Positions 1 to 8,370 of a DNA stretch of 53,286 bases are shown one piece after another (the stretch's first letter is position 1; every line of letters starts with the position of its first letter). The stretch is taken from positions 1 through 53,286 of the forward strand of contig JBHEMX010000072.1 in assembly GCA_046262355.1 (NCBI GenBank), read 5' to 3'. Made by a program: the position numbers and the translations under genes. Source of the stretch: DATADD01 sp046262355 (lineage in GTDB: Bacteria; Actinomycetota; CADDZG01; WHSQ01). The notes under the pieces were generated by a model. It was not told the origin of the DNA. It was given only the letters and a program-made list of their open reading frames with translations, and did no database searches.

Positions 1-355
1 CCAGCAGGAGCCCAAGCTCCGGAAGGTAGCAGCGCCAACCGTTCTGTCCGAGAGCACCCTCGCACCAAGATGCATCCGGGTGGTCGGCGTCGTGCGGTCG
101 GACGAAACCCTTGATCGCCAGCGTCCGCGCGTCTCCGTTCATCCCGTCGACGGTCAGCACATAAGAGGCGGTCCATGCGTCGCGCTTGATGCGCAGGCGC
201 TTGGCCTTTACGTGGCGCAGCGTGAGCCGCCCGGAGGCGAACTCCGGGATGTGCCGTTGCAGCGCGGCGCGCACCCCTTCGGGGTCGATCACGGCGACGA
301 GCCACTCCGGCATCTCTCCCAGCGCTCTGAGCTCATCGACCACGGCTGCCTCCAT
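1..355 (-). CDS. APH-fold phosphotransferase-like protein, N-terminal part (runs off left edge)
   Basis: An open minus-strand frame starts at ATG 355-353 and stays open to base 1 (118 codons), so the C-terminal catalytic half lies outside the window. The visible part reads as a normal soluble alpha/beta N-lobe, with MPEWLVAVIDPEGVR near residue 15 and RHVKAKRLRIKRD near residue 50. Its pattern (a D..xxR..L start, a basic strand, then Y.L.V.G..G) resembles the N-lobe of the gene just upstream, so I infer a paralogue of that APH-like kinase. Its ATG lies 23 nt inside the 3' end of the upstream gene, indicating translational coupling. No catalytic motif is visible, so the family call rests on that resemblance and on position. 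Confidence 0.6.
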   Translation of the reverse strand, partial: MEAAVVDELRALGEMPEWLVAVIDPEGVRAALQRHIPEFASGRLTLRHVKAKRLRIKRDAWTASYVLTVDGMNGDARTLAIKGFVRPHDADHPDASWCEGALGQNGWRCYLPELGLLL

Positions 356-1841
356 CTTCGACTGTTCCGATGCTGTGATGCCTCAGTCTCTCCTCGATCA
401 CCGGCGCTACGGCGCTCAGCCGGCTCGGCTTGAACTTCTGCCAGCTGTGGAAGGCGAGGCGCAAGAGGCTGATGAGCTCGTAGATTGGGACGCGCTCCAG
501 CGCCGCGGCCGCATGCTCGGGTGCGCTCTCCTCGACGTAGGTCCCGAGGAACCGAGCGCAGAGGCCCTCGACCATCGTTGAGTCCTCCGGCGTCGCCGTC
601 TTCTGTGACTTCATCATGGCGACGCGCAGGTAGGCGAGGAACTGGCCGAGGTCGAGGGCGGGCTCGGCCCGGCACATCGTGTCGAAGTCGACGAGCCCAC
701 AGTCCCGGCCGGCGAAGATGAGCTGTGTGTAGCTGAAGTCTCCGTGGCTGAAGCACGGCGGAGAGGGGCGAGACGACGACGCGTGGCGCTCGACGCCGTT
801 GATCCAGCGCCCGAACCGAAGCGCGAAGCCGGGTGAGGCCGTCCCAATGGCGACCTCCGCGGCATGCAGCATCGCGAGCTCGTCGTCGAGGCGCCGAGGC
901 CGCCCCTCCGATATCCCCGACGAGTGCAGGAGCGCGGCCACGCGGGCGCACGAATCTATCGCTTCCTCCAAGCTCGGCGCCGCCGGCTCCCCGCCTTCTC
1001 CTCTGAGTCGCGCCTTCAGCAACTGCGCCACCTGGGGGACCCCCGGGATCGACTCCAGCAACACGAGCTGCAGGTGAGAGAAGAAACCGAACGAGCGCGG
1101 GATCGCGAAGGCGTCCGGGGTGTGCGCCAGGACCTCGTCGCGGATCGCCGCGATCACCGGCTCGGTCAGCGCACCGCGGCCGTCGGCGGCGACCTTGCCG
1201 TAGATCAGGAGGGAGCGCTCATCCGCGCCCTCGAGCTCGTACTTCAGCAGGCAGCGATGCTGGCGGCCGTAGTGCCCGAGGCTCACCGAGCACGACCGAG
1301 GGACGAAGTCTCCGGCGCGCGCCGCGGGCAGGGCGCGGCTCAACAGCTCGAGGATCGCGGGTGGATCCGTGGCGCCGATGAGGGTCGGTAGCTCTCCGTC
1401 GACCGGCCACACGGACACGGTCATGTTGAGCGGCTCGATCACGGCTGCGGAGTGGGCGAGTGGGACCGACTCGACGCGCGAAGACATCTTCTCGGCCACC
1501 GGGGCGAGCCGTTCCGTGAAGTACGCCGCCGCGTCGGAACGACTCCGCCATACCCGCGCGTTCACCAGCTTGGGGATCACCTCGCCGCTGTCGTTGTCGC
1601 GCAGCTCGATCTCGTAGCGCATGAGGGAGCAGCTGCCGGCGATGTAGGTGGCGTGACCCGGGAGGCATCCTTCGATCGTGTACCTGCCTCCGTCCAGAAG
1701 CGCCGCTTGTAGATGCCGGCGCATCGAGGCACCGTCGAAGGCCAGCTCGACGCCGGGCATCTCCGCGCGGAGCAAAGGGCTGGAGAGAAGATCGAACTCG
1801 GCCGGATCCAGACGCCCGTCCGAGCGTGCCGACAAGGTCAC
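333..1841 (-). CDS. APH/choline-kinase-fold phosphotransferase (PF01636-like)
   Basis: The protein has 502 residues from a GTG start. The C-terminal half carries an APH-type catalytic loop, SHGDFSYTQLIF, followed about 10 residues later by GLVDFDTM, matching the HGD and D-F-D Mg-binding positions of aminoglycoside/homoserine/choline-kinase-fold enzymes. The usual loop Asn is replaced by Gln (HGDFSYTQ). The N-terminal ~200 residues are an extended lobe not found in the small antibiotic kinases. The substrate is unknown; in a surface-glycan locus a sugar or lipid-linked intermediate is more plausible than an antibiotic. It overlaps the next kinase-like gene by 23 nt. The GTG start could lie slightly further in. 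Confidence 0.75.
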   Translation of the reverse strand: MTLSARSDGRLDPAEFDLLSSPLLRAEMPGVELAFDGASMRRHLQAALLDGGRYTIEGCLPGHATYIAGSCSLMRYEIELRDNDSGEVIPKLVNARVWRSRSDAAAYFTERLAPVAEKMSSRVESVPLAHSAAVIEPLNMTVSVWPVDGELPTLIGATDPPAILELLSRALPAARAGDFVPRSCSVSLGHYGRQHRCLLKYELEGADERSLLIYGKVAADGRGALTEPVIAAIRDEVLAHTPDAFAIPRSFGFFSHLQLVLLESIPGVPQVAQLLKARLRGEGGEPAAPSLEEAIDSCARVAALLHSSGISEGRPRRLDDELAMLHAAEVAIGTASPGFALRFGRWINGVERHASSSRPSPPCFSHGDFSYTQLIFAGRDCGLVDFDTMCRAEPALDLGQFLAYLRVAMMKSQKTATPEDSTMVEGLCARFLGTYVEESAPEHAAAALERVPIYELISLLRLAFHSWQKFKPSRLSAVAPVIEERLRHHSIGTVEDGGSRGR

Positions 1842-1951
1842 GTCCTCTGCGCCTCTGCTATGTCCGGCACGTGTTTACCGCAGTTCAAGAAGTCTGCCCG
1901 CCTTGCTCGGTGGCCCCGATTCTACCTCGATTCCGTCGCCGGGCCGTTGGG

Positions 1952-3058
1952 TCAGGCCGCGGGGACCCTTCCGGCGGAGCGCCGTGCGTCCTCGGACATG
2001 TGCACGCGGCCCGAGCCGAAGCGGAGCCGGGACAGCATCGGACCCGGGTCGCCGAGGGACTCCGTGCTGTGTGCGGTGCCTCGCCGGGGCCGCAGCGACG
2101 CGAGCGCGGCGAGGGGGCTCATGCGCCCCCGTCGCACGGCTGCGTAGGCGTGGCGCAGGTCGCCCTCGATCCATCGGTAGAAGGCGCCGGGGCGCGCCCT
2201 CATGGGCGCCACGCGCGTGCCGCTCAGGAGGTCGCAGTAGGCCCCGATGAGGTTGACGCCTGCGGCGACCGCGAGGGGATGGGTGCCGTAGACGCGCGGG
2301 TGGATGTCGAGCAGGTAGGGCCCGATGAACTGGGCGTTGAAGATGCCCTCGTAGCCCTCGAGCATCGCCAGCAGGCGCTGCTCGATGTCGGGGTCCACGG
2401 CGGTCGTCTCCGCGGCCGCGGCGTTGCCGCAGTCGAGCTTCCAGATCCGTAACCACCGCTGGTGCACTGCGGCGACGAGCTCGCCGCGCCATACGAGCCC
2501 GGCAACGACGCGGATGGGCTCGTTGAGGTACGGCTGGATCACGACCTCGCCCTCTCCGAGCATCTTGCTCGTCAGGAGCTCTGGGGACTCGACGCGATAG
2601 GGGTTGTAACGATGGACCGTCGGTTTCACGACGAGTGGGTAGTCGAGCTCGCCGGCGGCGGCGAGGAGCTCCTCGGTCGAGGAGAACACGCGCGACGGCG
2701 GCATCTCGATGCCCGCGGCGCGCGCGTGGCGCTGCAGCTCGGTCTTGTCCACGAGGTGATCGACCGGCGCGCCCAGTGCGAGTAGGGCCGCGTCGCTCGC
2801 GGGGAGGCACGTGAGGTAGGGGCGCGCCGCGAGCTCGTTGCGGACCGCGGCGACGTAGCCTTCGTCCGTGACGGGGGGTATCGGCACGCGCCGCTCGCAG
2901 AAGCGCGAGGCGGCCGCGAGCGAGGTGCCGCCTGCGACGGTGACCGCGGGGCGGTAACCGGCGACGCCGAGCGCCCGAACCGCCGCGAGCGACGCCCGGC
3001 CCTGCCCACCCGCCCGCTTGCTCCCGTCGGTCACGAGAACCCAGGGGCGCTCGTTCAT
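1952..3058 (-). CDS. ATP-grasp ligase (carbamoyl-phosphate synthase/biotin carboxylase-like)
   Basis: The protein has 368 residues. The ATG (3058-3056) overlaps the stop of the upstream P-loop kinase (ATGA), which fixes the start; the open frame extends further but would run through that kinase. The N-terminus (WVLVTDGSKRAGGQG) is a Rossmann-like pre-ATP-grasp domain. The ATP-binding lobe follows with DKTELQRHARAAGIEMP (around 95-115) and LDYPLVVKPTVHRYNPYR (around 135-155), whose PLVVKP strand carries the nucleotide-binding Lys. Acid residues near LLDIHPRVYGTHPLA would bind metal. ATP-grasp enzymes join a carboxylate to an amine or thiol via acyl-phosphate. The substrate is unknown; context suggests glycan decoration or a small-molecule precursor. 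Confidence 0.8.
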   Translation of the reverse strand: MNERPWVLVTDGSKRAGGQGRASLAAVRALGVAGYRPAVTVAGGTSLAAASRFCERRVPIPPVTDEGYVAAVRNELAARPYLTCLPASDAALLALGAPVDHLVDKTELQRHARAAGIEMPPSRVFSSTEELLAAAGELDYPLVVKPTVHRYNPYRVESPELLTSKMLGEGEVVIQPYLNEPIRVVAGLVWRGELVAAVHQRWLRIWKLDCGNAAAAETTAVDPDIEQRLLAMLEGYEGIFNAQFIGPYLLDIHPRVYGTHPLAVAAGVNLIGAYCDLLSGTRVAPMRARPGAFYRWIEGDLRHAYAAVRRGRMSPLAALASLRPRRGTAHSTESLGDPGPMLSRLRFGSGRVHMSEDARRSAGRVPAA

Positions 3059-3780
3059 CGCATCTTCCTCGGGCGCCGTGCGCCGATGTCGGCGATCTCG
3101 CGGCGCGCCCGGGCCACGAGCTCCTCCGGCGGACGCGACGTGTCGAGATGGAGCCGCGCCTGACGCGCCGGCAGCACCCGGCGCCACGCGCTCATCTGTC
3201 TGTCGAGCTCGTCGAGCGTGAGCTCGGGCCGGCGCGCCCGGATCACCTCCGGAGGCGCGCCGAGCGCGATCACGAGGTCTGCGCGCGGCAGGGCCCTGCC
3301 CATCCAGCCCACGAGATGGGCGGGCGGCTTCAGACGATAACGGCGCGGGTCGACCGCGTGGTCCCACCAGCCGCGCTCGAGCAGCACCCAGCCCCCTCGG
3401 CGCACGAAGGGGCGGATGCGCACGTGCCATCCGAGCAGGTAGTCGACCCAGGTGTACAGGATCTTGACCTGCGTCTTGAGCCACGGATATGTCGGGGGGT
3501 AGACGCGCAGACGCGTGAGGTCGGGCTCCTGCCCGACCCCGAGGCGGATCGCCCGGCGCTCGACGGGATCGCGGCGCGGCAGCAAGCCTGGGAAGCGAAC
3601 GTGCAGGACGGGGAGGTCGGCCAGCACCTCGTTCATGAGCGCCTCGCACAGAGTCGTCTTGCCCACACCGTCGGGCCCCCCGACGGCCACCACTCCGCCG
3701 CCTCGCAGCGCGCGCGCGTCGCCGGTGGCCAGGTCCACGGCCCCGTCTACGGCGTCGAGCCGCCCCTCGTTGTCGTTCAC
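3055..3780 (-). CDS. Thymidylate-kinase-like P-loop kinase
   Basis: The protein has 241 residues with a Walker A motif, VGGPDGVGKTTLCEAL, at about residues 33-48. A DR-equivalent region (VLLERGWWDHAVDPRRY) and a late Arg-rich lid follow, giving the architecture of the thymidylate kinase family. The N-terminal ~28 residues before the P-loop are longer than in housekeeping Tmk. Proteins of this kind occur in surface-polysaccharide loci and are usually not the essential dTMP kinase; the true substrate is unknown. It is the first gene of a minus-strand pair with the ATP-grasp enzyme (ATGA overlap) and is divergent from the nucleotidyltransferase-like gene. Confidence 0.75.
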   Translation of the reverse strand: MNDNEGRLDAVDGAVDLATGDARALRGGGVVAVGGPDGVGKTTLCEALMNEVLADLPVLHVRFPGLLPRRDPVERRAIRLGVGQEPDLTRLRVYPPTYPWLKTQVKILYTWVDYLLGWHVRIRPFVRRGGWVLLERGWWDHAVDPRRYRLKPPAHLVGWMGRALPRADLVIALGAPPEVIRARRPELTLDELDRQMSAWRRVLPARQARLHLDTSRPPEELVARARREIADIGARRPRKMR

Positions 3781-3911
3781 GTCCTGACCCTATCCTCCAG
3801 TTCTTGGGTGCCGGCGCCGTGCGGCGCTCACGTCATAGTCGGCAACGCGTCGGTCATCTTGAAGTGGCGCCCGGCGCGCTAGTGTCCCCGAGAGGAGGTG
3901 GGAGCAGGACC

Positions 3912-4736
3912 GTGACCACGCGGGAGCTGGACCGATCGGCCCTGTGGCTCGACCTCATGCGCCGGGTCACCCAGAGTTGCCCGCGCGCGGCCGTCCACGG
4001 CCACGTCGCTGAGGGCTTCGCGGGCGAGGGCGACGTCGATCTCCTCGTCCCCGAGAGCGAGTGGGCGGTGCTCGAGCGCGAGTTCGACGCCTGGGCGCGC
4101 CGCTCCCTGCTCGGTCCCGTGGTCGCATGCCGGCACCGGGCGGGGGTGCTGATCCTCGTCGCCCTCGCCGATGAGGGCGCCCCCTTCTTCGAGCTCGAGG
4201 CGCGCGCCCGGAGGTTCTTCAAGGGCAGCACCCTCTACGTCGCGCAGGACTTCGGCCCGGTGCTGGAGACGGCGCCCGACGGCTACCGCAGGGTCCGAGC
4301 GGGTGCCGCCGGACTGTTGAAGCTCGTGCCCAACGGGCTCGCCCGGGGCGGGGGCCTCAAGTGGAAGGGTGCCAAGGCAGAGCGGGTCGGGCGGCTCCTG
4401 GCCGAGGACCCGGACGGCGTGCGTGTGGCGGCGGAACTCTTCGCCCTCCCTCGGGGGCCGCTCGTCGCCGCGGCGGACAGCATGGCCCACGGCGGTTGGG
4501 ACCGGCGGGCGGTGCTCGTGCTGCAGGCCTCGGCCGCGGCCCGGGGTGTCCTCGAGCTCCCGACGCTCGTGGCTCGGGCGCGCGCCCGGCTCGGACCGGG
4601 AGGAAGGTGCCTCGTCCTCGAGACGATCGGCAAGCACAAGCGCAGGGTTCCGGGCGACCGGCGCGAGTGGCTCCGGCGCGCAGCCGTCGACCATCGTGTC
4701 GACGGCGCCGGGAGCGTCGGCCCCCGCAGACCGTAG
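3912..4736 (+). CDS. Putative nucleotidyltransferase-fold protein
   Basis: The protein has 274 residues from GTG 3912, with an AGGAGG box at 3893-3898 (spacing about 13, a little long). Near the N-terminus AVHGHVAEGFAGEGDVDLLV resembles the G-x(n)-D-x-D signature of minimal nucleotidyltransferases, with DVD as the metal pair, followed by a strand carrying FFELEARARRFF that could hold the third acid. Nucleotidyltransferase domains are sometimes found beside or fused to thymidylate-kinase-like domains in glycan loci, which fits the divergent neighbour. The evidence is motif-level only. The frame is open further 5', but that stretch lacks protein-like composition. Confidence 0.5.
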   Translation: MTTRELDRSALWLDLMRRVTQSCPRAAVHGHVAEGFAGEGDVDLLVPESEWAVLEREFDAWARRSLLGPVVACRHRAGVLILVALADEGAPFFELEARARRFFKGSTLYVAQDFGPVLETAPDGYRRVRAGAAGLLKLVPNGLARGGGLKWKGAKAERVGRLLAEDPDGVRVAAELFALPRGPLVAAADSMAHGGWDRRAVLVLQASAAARGVLELPTLVARARARLGPGGRCLVLETIGKHKRRVPGDRREWLRRAAVDHRVDGAGSVGPRRP

Positions 4737-4900
4737 CGAGGGCGTGGGGGCCGCGAAGACCATCACGCGGCTCGAATGGACGCGAAAACGGTTCGAAGTC
4801 GCGAAAAACCTTGAAGCCGCCCCTGCCTCTGTGGAAGAATATGGAAGACAGTGGAGGCGAGCGCGGGTGCTCGCAGGCGGATCAGTTGGGGGTCGGTGTG

Positions 4901-6178
4901 ATGGGTGTCGGTGGGAGCAGCGCAAGCGAGAAGCCTCGGCGAGGGCGACGCGGCGCGCGCGCGAGCGTGCTCGTGGGACTCACGGCCGCGGCGGCCCTCA
5001 CGGCTCCCGCCCCGCTCGGCGCCCAGACGGTCGCGGGCCCGAGCACGATGGCGGAGCCGTGCGAAGGCTCGAGCAACCCGACCTTGTACGGCACGAACCG
5101 CCGCATGGTGGTGACGTCCGGCGGGCGCACCCTGGCGCTGTACGACCCGCACGGCAGCGGCCAGCAGCTCACGTGGCAGGATCCCGGCGGCGAGTGGAAG
5201 CGGACGACCGCGGGTACCGTGATCGATGGGTTCTTCGTCCCCACGGCCGACGAAGCGCTCAACGACCGGACCGCGTCCATCGTGCTGGCACGCGACTCCG
5301 GCGGGGTGGAGCACGCCTGGGTCGTGTACAGCGGCTACACGTTCACGAGGATCGCGACCGTCAAGCTCCGCCGCCTCAGCAACCTCGATGCGCCGGGAGG
5401 GCCGACGGTCGGACCGGAGGTCACGGTGGAGCCGGCCGGCATGGGCAACGTCGGCGTGGACGTCGCGTTCGAGGGCAACCGAGCCACGATCGCGTGGCTC
5501 CAACGCACCGGCGACACCACCTACTCGCTGGTCACCACCTGGTTCAGCGATCTCGACGGCGACCGTCCGGCGTTCCACGATCGCTCCGTGCTCTTCTCGG
5601 GCTCGAGCTCGACGATGTTCCCGAGTCTGGCGCCCACGCCCGACGGCATGCGCGTGCTCGCCCGCGCGGGCAAGCTGCGCGTCTTCTCACACGCCGTGGC
5701 GGCTCCGCTCACCCAGTGGTCGATGGGCACCGCCGGCACCACCGTGTCGGGGAAGTCGCGCGTCAGCGCGGTCGCCTTCGGCGCCGACATCCTGGCCGCG
5801 GTCGAGAGCAACACCAATGACCACATCGTGAAGGTCGTGCGCTTCTCGTCGACGGGCAGCAGCGCGACGACGCTGCTCACAACCGAGATCGGCTATGCCG
5901 ACCCGACGATCGCCACCGATGGGACCAGCGCCTATGTCGTCATGGTGAAGCGCGCGACGCAGCGCAGCGTGGTCTCCCGTCAGGCCGTCGTGGGCCAGAC
6001 GTGGAGCGCAGACCGCGTCGAGCTCGCGGCGACGGCCTCCTACGGCGGCGACTATGCGTGGCCGAACGTGATCCGGCAGACCGATGGCTACCTGCGCTTC
6101 ATGGTCGACGCCGCGAAGTGCCCGACGACGACTCAGCGGAACGCGGTCCTGGCCTACCAACGTCCTCTGTCGCCGTAG
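4901..6178 (+). CDS. Secreted protein of unknown function (probable beta-rich repeats)
   Basis: The protein has about 425 residues from ATG 4901 (GTG 4898 is an alternative). An Arg-rich n-region (RRGRRGARAS), a hydrophobic stretch (VLVGLTAAAALTAPAPLG) and a likely cleavage site after LGA form a signal peptide. The mature part is rich in Thr, Ser, Val and Gly, with repeated strand-like blocks such as DVAFEGNRATIAWLQ, MRVLARAGKLRVF and ADPTIATDGTSAYVVMV. That pattern looks like a propeller of short repeats. No catalytic motif is recognised. It sits between nucleotide-sugar-type genes and a glycosyltransferase, so a role at the cell surface is plausible. Confidence 0.65.
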   Translation: MGVGGSSASEKPRRGRRGARASVLVGLTAAAALTAPAPLGAQTVAGPSTMAEPCEGSSNPTLYGTNRRMVVTSGGRTLALYDPHGSGQQLTWQDPGGEWKRTTAGTVIDGFFVPTADEALNDRTASIVLARDSGGVEHAWVVYSGYTFTRIATVKLRRLSNLDAPGGPTVGPEVTVEPAGMGNVGVDVAFEGNRATIAWLQRTGDTTYSLVTTWFSDLDGDRPAFHDRSVLFSGSSSTMFPSLAPTPDGMRVLARAGKLRVFSHAVAAPLTQWSMGTAGTTVSGKSRVSAVAFGADILAAVESNTNDHIVKVVRFSSTGSSATTLLTTEIGYADPTIATDGTSAYVVMVKRATQRSVVSRQAVVGQTWSADRVELAATASYGGDYAWPNVIRQTDGYLRFMVDAAKCPTTTQRNAVLAYQRPLSP

Positions 6179-6190
6179 GCGGGAGCCGCC

Positions 6191-7330
6191 TCAACGGGCG
6201 ATGGCGTAGGCGGCCTCGAGGCGCTCGAGATGGTGCTCGGGCGAGAACTCGGCGCGCGCGCGTGCGTGTGCTCGCCCGGCCGCGCGGCCGCACAGCTCGT
6301 CGTCGTCAAAGAGCCGGCGAAGACCATCTGCAAGGCCGTCCACGTCGCCGGGCTCGCACATCACGCCCTCGCCGCCGGCAACGAGCTCGGGGAGGCCGCC
6401 CGTGTTCGTGACGAGCAGGGGCCGCGCCGCGGCCATCGCCTCGAGAGCCGCGATCGGAGCGTTCTCATCCCACACCGACGACAGCGCGAGGAAGCGCGCG
6501 CCGCGCAGGAGCGCCGGCACCTCCGCCGCGGCGACGTGCCCGAGGAACTCCGTGCGCCGCAGTCCCAGCTCCTGCGCGAGGTGCCCGAGCGCGCCGCGGA
6601 GCGGCCCCTCGCCCGCGATGCGGAAGGGGGGATCGCCGGCTTGGTGCAGGGCGCGCACGAGCACGTCGACCCCCTTCTCGCCCGACAGCCTCCCGAGGTA
6701 GAGCCCATAGGCGCCGGGGGGCGACGCGTCCTGGTGCAGAGCCGTGAAGTTGCGCACGACCTCGACCCGCTCCGGTGCGATGCCCCACTCGAGCAGCCGG
6801 CCACGGACGAACACGCTCGGGGTCAGGAACAGCGCGACCTTGTCCTCGAGGCGCAGGACGAACCTATGCAGCCACAGCGCCGCCGCGTAGGTCGCCGCCT
6901 GGGTGCGCGACGGGAAGCAGCGGTGCAGCGCGGCGTGGGTGTAGACGCCGCCCTCGCAGCGACGGCAGGGGGCCCCCTCGGTGAACATGTAGCCGTTGGG
7001 ACAGCGCAGCCGGAAGTTGTGCACCGTCATGACGAGAGGGACGCCGGCTCGCCCGGCCGCATGGTGGACGGCCGGTCCCAAGGACGGGTATGCGTTGTGC
7101 AGGTGCACGACGTCGGGGCGGAAGCTGCGCAGGGCTTCCTCGACCCTGCGCTGCTCGGCGCGCGACCCGACCATGCGGCGCGCCGTGGTGACCCCTCCGG
7201 CCAGCTCCTCGTTGTTGCGGCTCAGGAGCTCCGCGGTGTGGCGCCGCCGGAGGAGAGGGACCTGCTGGCTTACGTAGCTGTCCTCTCCTCCCGGCAGTCG
7301 ATAGAAGCTATGTGCGACGAGTACGCGCAC
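6191..7330 (-). CDS. GT4-family glycosyltransferase
   Basis: The protein has 379 residues. I chose GTG 7330 because the protein then begins VRVLVAHSFYRLPGGEDSY, the typical GT4 first strand with its Gly-rich loop; the longer frame upstream reads through the sulfotransferase gene. The N-lobe contains DVVHLHNAYPSLGPAV. A Cys cluster (CPNGYMFTEGAPCRRCEGG, about residues 105-125) occurs in a subset of GT4 enzymes. The C-lobe has LYLGRLSGEKGVDVLVRAL and the catalytic E-x7-E region DENAPIAALEAMAAARPLL. It is expected to transfer a sugar from a nucleotide-sugar donor to the surface glycan. The upstream sulfotransferase gene ends 5 nt away. Confidence 0.88.
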   Translation of the reverse strand: MRVLVAHSFYRLPGGEDSYVSQQVPLLRRRHTAELLSRNNEELAGGVTTARRMVGSRAEQRRVEEALRSFRPDVVHLHNAYPSLGPAVHHAAGRAGVPLVMTVHNFRLRCPNGYMFTEGAPCRRCEGGVYTHAALHRCFPSRTQAATYAAALWLHRFVLRLEDKVALFLTPSVFVRGRLLEWGIAPERVEVVRNFTALHQDASPPGAYGLYLGRLSGEKGVDVLVRALHQAGDPPFRIAGEGPLRGALGHLAQELGLRRTEFLGHVAAAEVPALLRGARFLALSSVWDENAPIAALEAMAAARPLLVTNTGGLPELVAGGEGVMCEPGDVDGLADGLRRLFDDDELCGRAAGRAHARARAEFSPEHHLERLEAAYAIAR

Positions 7331-7335
7331 CGCCG

Positions 7336-8370
7336 CTACCCGCGCCGCGCGCCGGCCTTGGACGCCTTGCCCGGCCGCAGCGGGTAGTCGTAGCGGGCGA
7401 GCAGCGGCAGCGACAACGTCGTGGCGGTGATGCGGTCCGCGCGCCGCTGGGATCCCGTCCACTCGGTGTCCTCGCGCAGCTCGACCGTGCCGGTCTTGAA
7501 CCGGCTCGGGTTGCCCGAGACGGTGTGGTTGGGGGCGAGGCGAGCGGTCTTCGCTCCCTCGAGCGGGAGGTCCGCGGGATCCTCGCCGACGAGATGCGCC
7601 ATCGCCAGCAGGGCGTCGCGCGGGCGCGCCACGAAGTCCTCGTAGCGCAGGAGCAGCGAGCGGGCCGGATCGTAGCGGCGGCGCAACGCCTCCGCCGCGA
7701 GGTTCCATCCGAGCCAGCTCAGGGTGCTGTCCACGGGCGCGTGCTGGACGAGCTCGGCGGGCCGGTTGCGATCCGGCTGAGCCTTGCGGCGGCGCCACGA
7801 GTAGGCGACCGCGCGCGGGTCGCGCACGAGCTGCACGAAGTAGGGCGTGACGCCGGGGACGAGGCGCAACAGCGCGGCGTCCGACGGCCGCTTGGAGGAG
7901 TCCACGATGACGCGGGCGCCGGTGACGTCCGCGATGGAGGCCAGGAGGCGGCTCGTGACGGTGACGTAGCGCCCGAGCGCATCGTTGCGGCCGGCGCCGG
8001 CGGGGGAGCGCCGCAGGAGCTGCAGCGTGTGACGAACCCGGACCGCCTCGCGTTGCCAGGACACGACCTCATCGGGGTCGAGGGCGGCGTCGAACGGCTC
8101 GCCCCAGCCGCGCGCGAGCACGGAGGACCACACGGGGCACGCCCGCACGAGCGCTCCGCAGCCGCAGCGACGTCCCTCGAGCAGCCCGCGCTCCCACAGG
8201 TAGGTGAGCTCGCCCGCGGAGAAGAATCCGTCGAGCTCGCCGAGGAGGTTGTCCATTATCGTGCTGCCGCTGCGGCCCCAGCCGATGATGTAGAGGACCT
8301 TCACGTCCCGGTCCGGCGCGCCGTGTCGCCCGGGCGACTCCGCCACCGCGCTCAGCGCCACCTCGCTCAC
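7336..8370 (-). CDS. PAPS-dependent sulfotransferase (PF13469-like)
   Basis: The protein has 344 residues. GTG 8370 overlaps the stop of the preceding sulfotransferase (GTGA). A 5'-phosphosulfate loop, YIIGWGRSGSTIMDN, lies near residue 25, and a 3'-phosphate-binding segment, YFVQLVRDPRAVAYSW, near residue 165; both are PAPS-binding elements. Between them is a Cys motif, RRCGCGALVRACPVW, shared with the protein at 11363-12412. These enzymes move sulfate from PAPS to hydroxyls; here the acceptor is probably the locus polysaccharide or glycolipid. The protein continues the minus-strand operon into the GT4 gene. Confidence 0.87.
   Translation of the reverse strand: MSEVALSAVAESPGRHGAPDRDVKVLYIIGWGRSGSTIMDNLLGELDGFFSAGELTYLWERGLLEGRRCGCGALVRACPVWSSVLARGWGEPFDAALDPDEVVSWQREAVRVRHTLQLLRRSPAGAGRNDALGRYVTVTSRLLASIADVTGARVIVDSSKRPSDAALLRLVPGVTPYFVQLVRDPRAVAYSWRRRKAQPDRNRPAELVQHAPVDSTLSWLGWNLAAEALRRRYDPARSLLLRYEDFVARPRDALLAMAHLVGEDPADLPLEGAKTARLAPNHTVSGNPSRFKTGTVELREDTEWTGSQRRADRITATTLSLPLLARYDYPLRPGKASKAGARRG

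Noticed and set aside
4361..5820. Long overlapping plus-strand frames covering the nucleotidyltransferase and secreted-protein genes
   Set aside because: The extra length is Arg/Gly/Pro-rich out-of-frame translation typical of high-GC DNA. Only the frame with a signal peptide from 4901 is protein-like.
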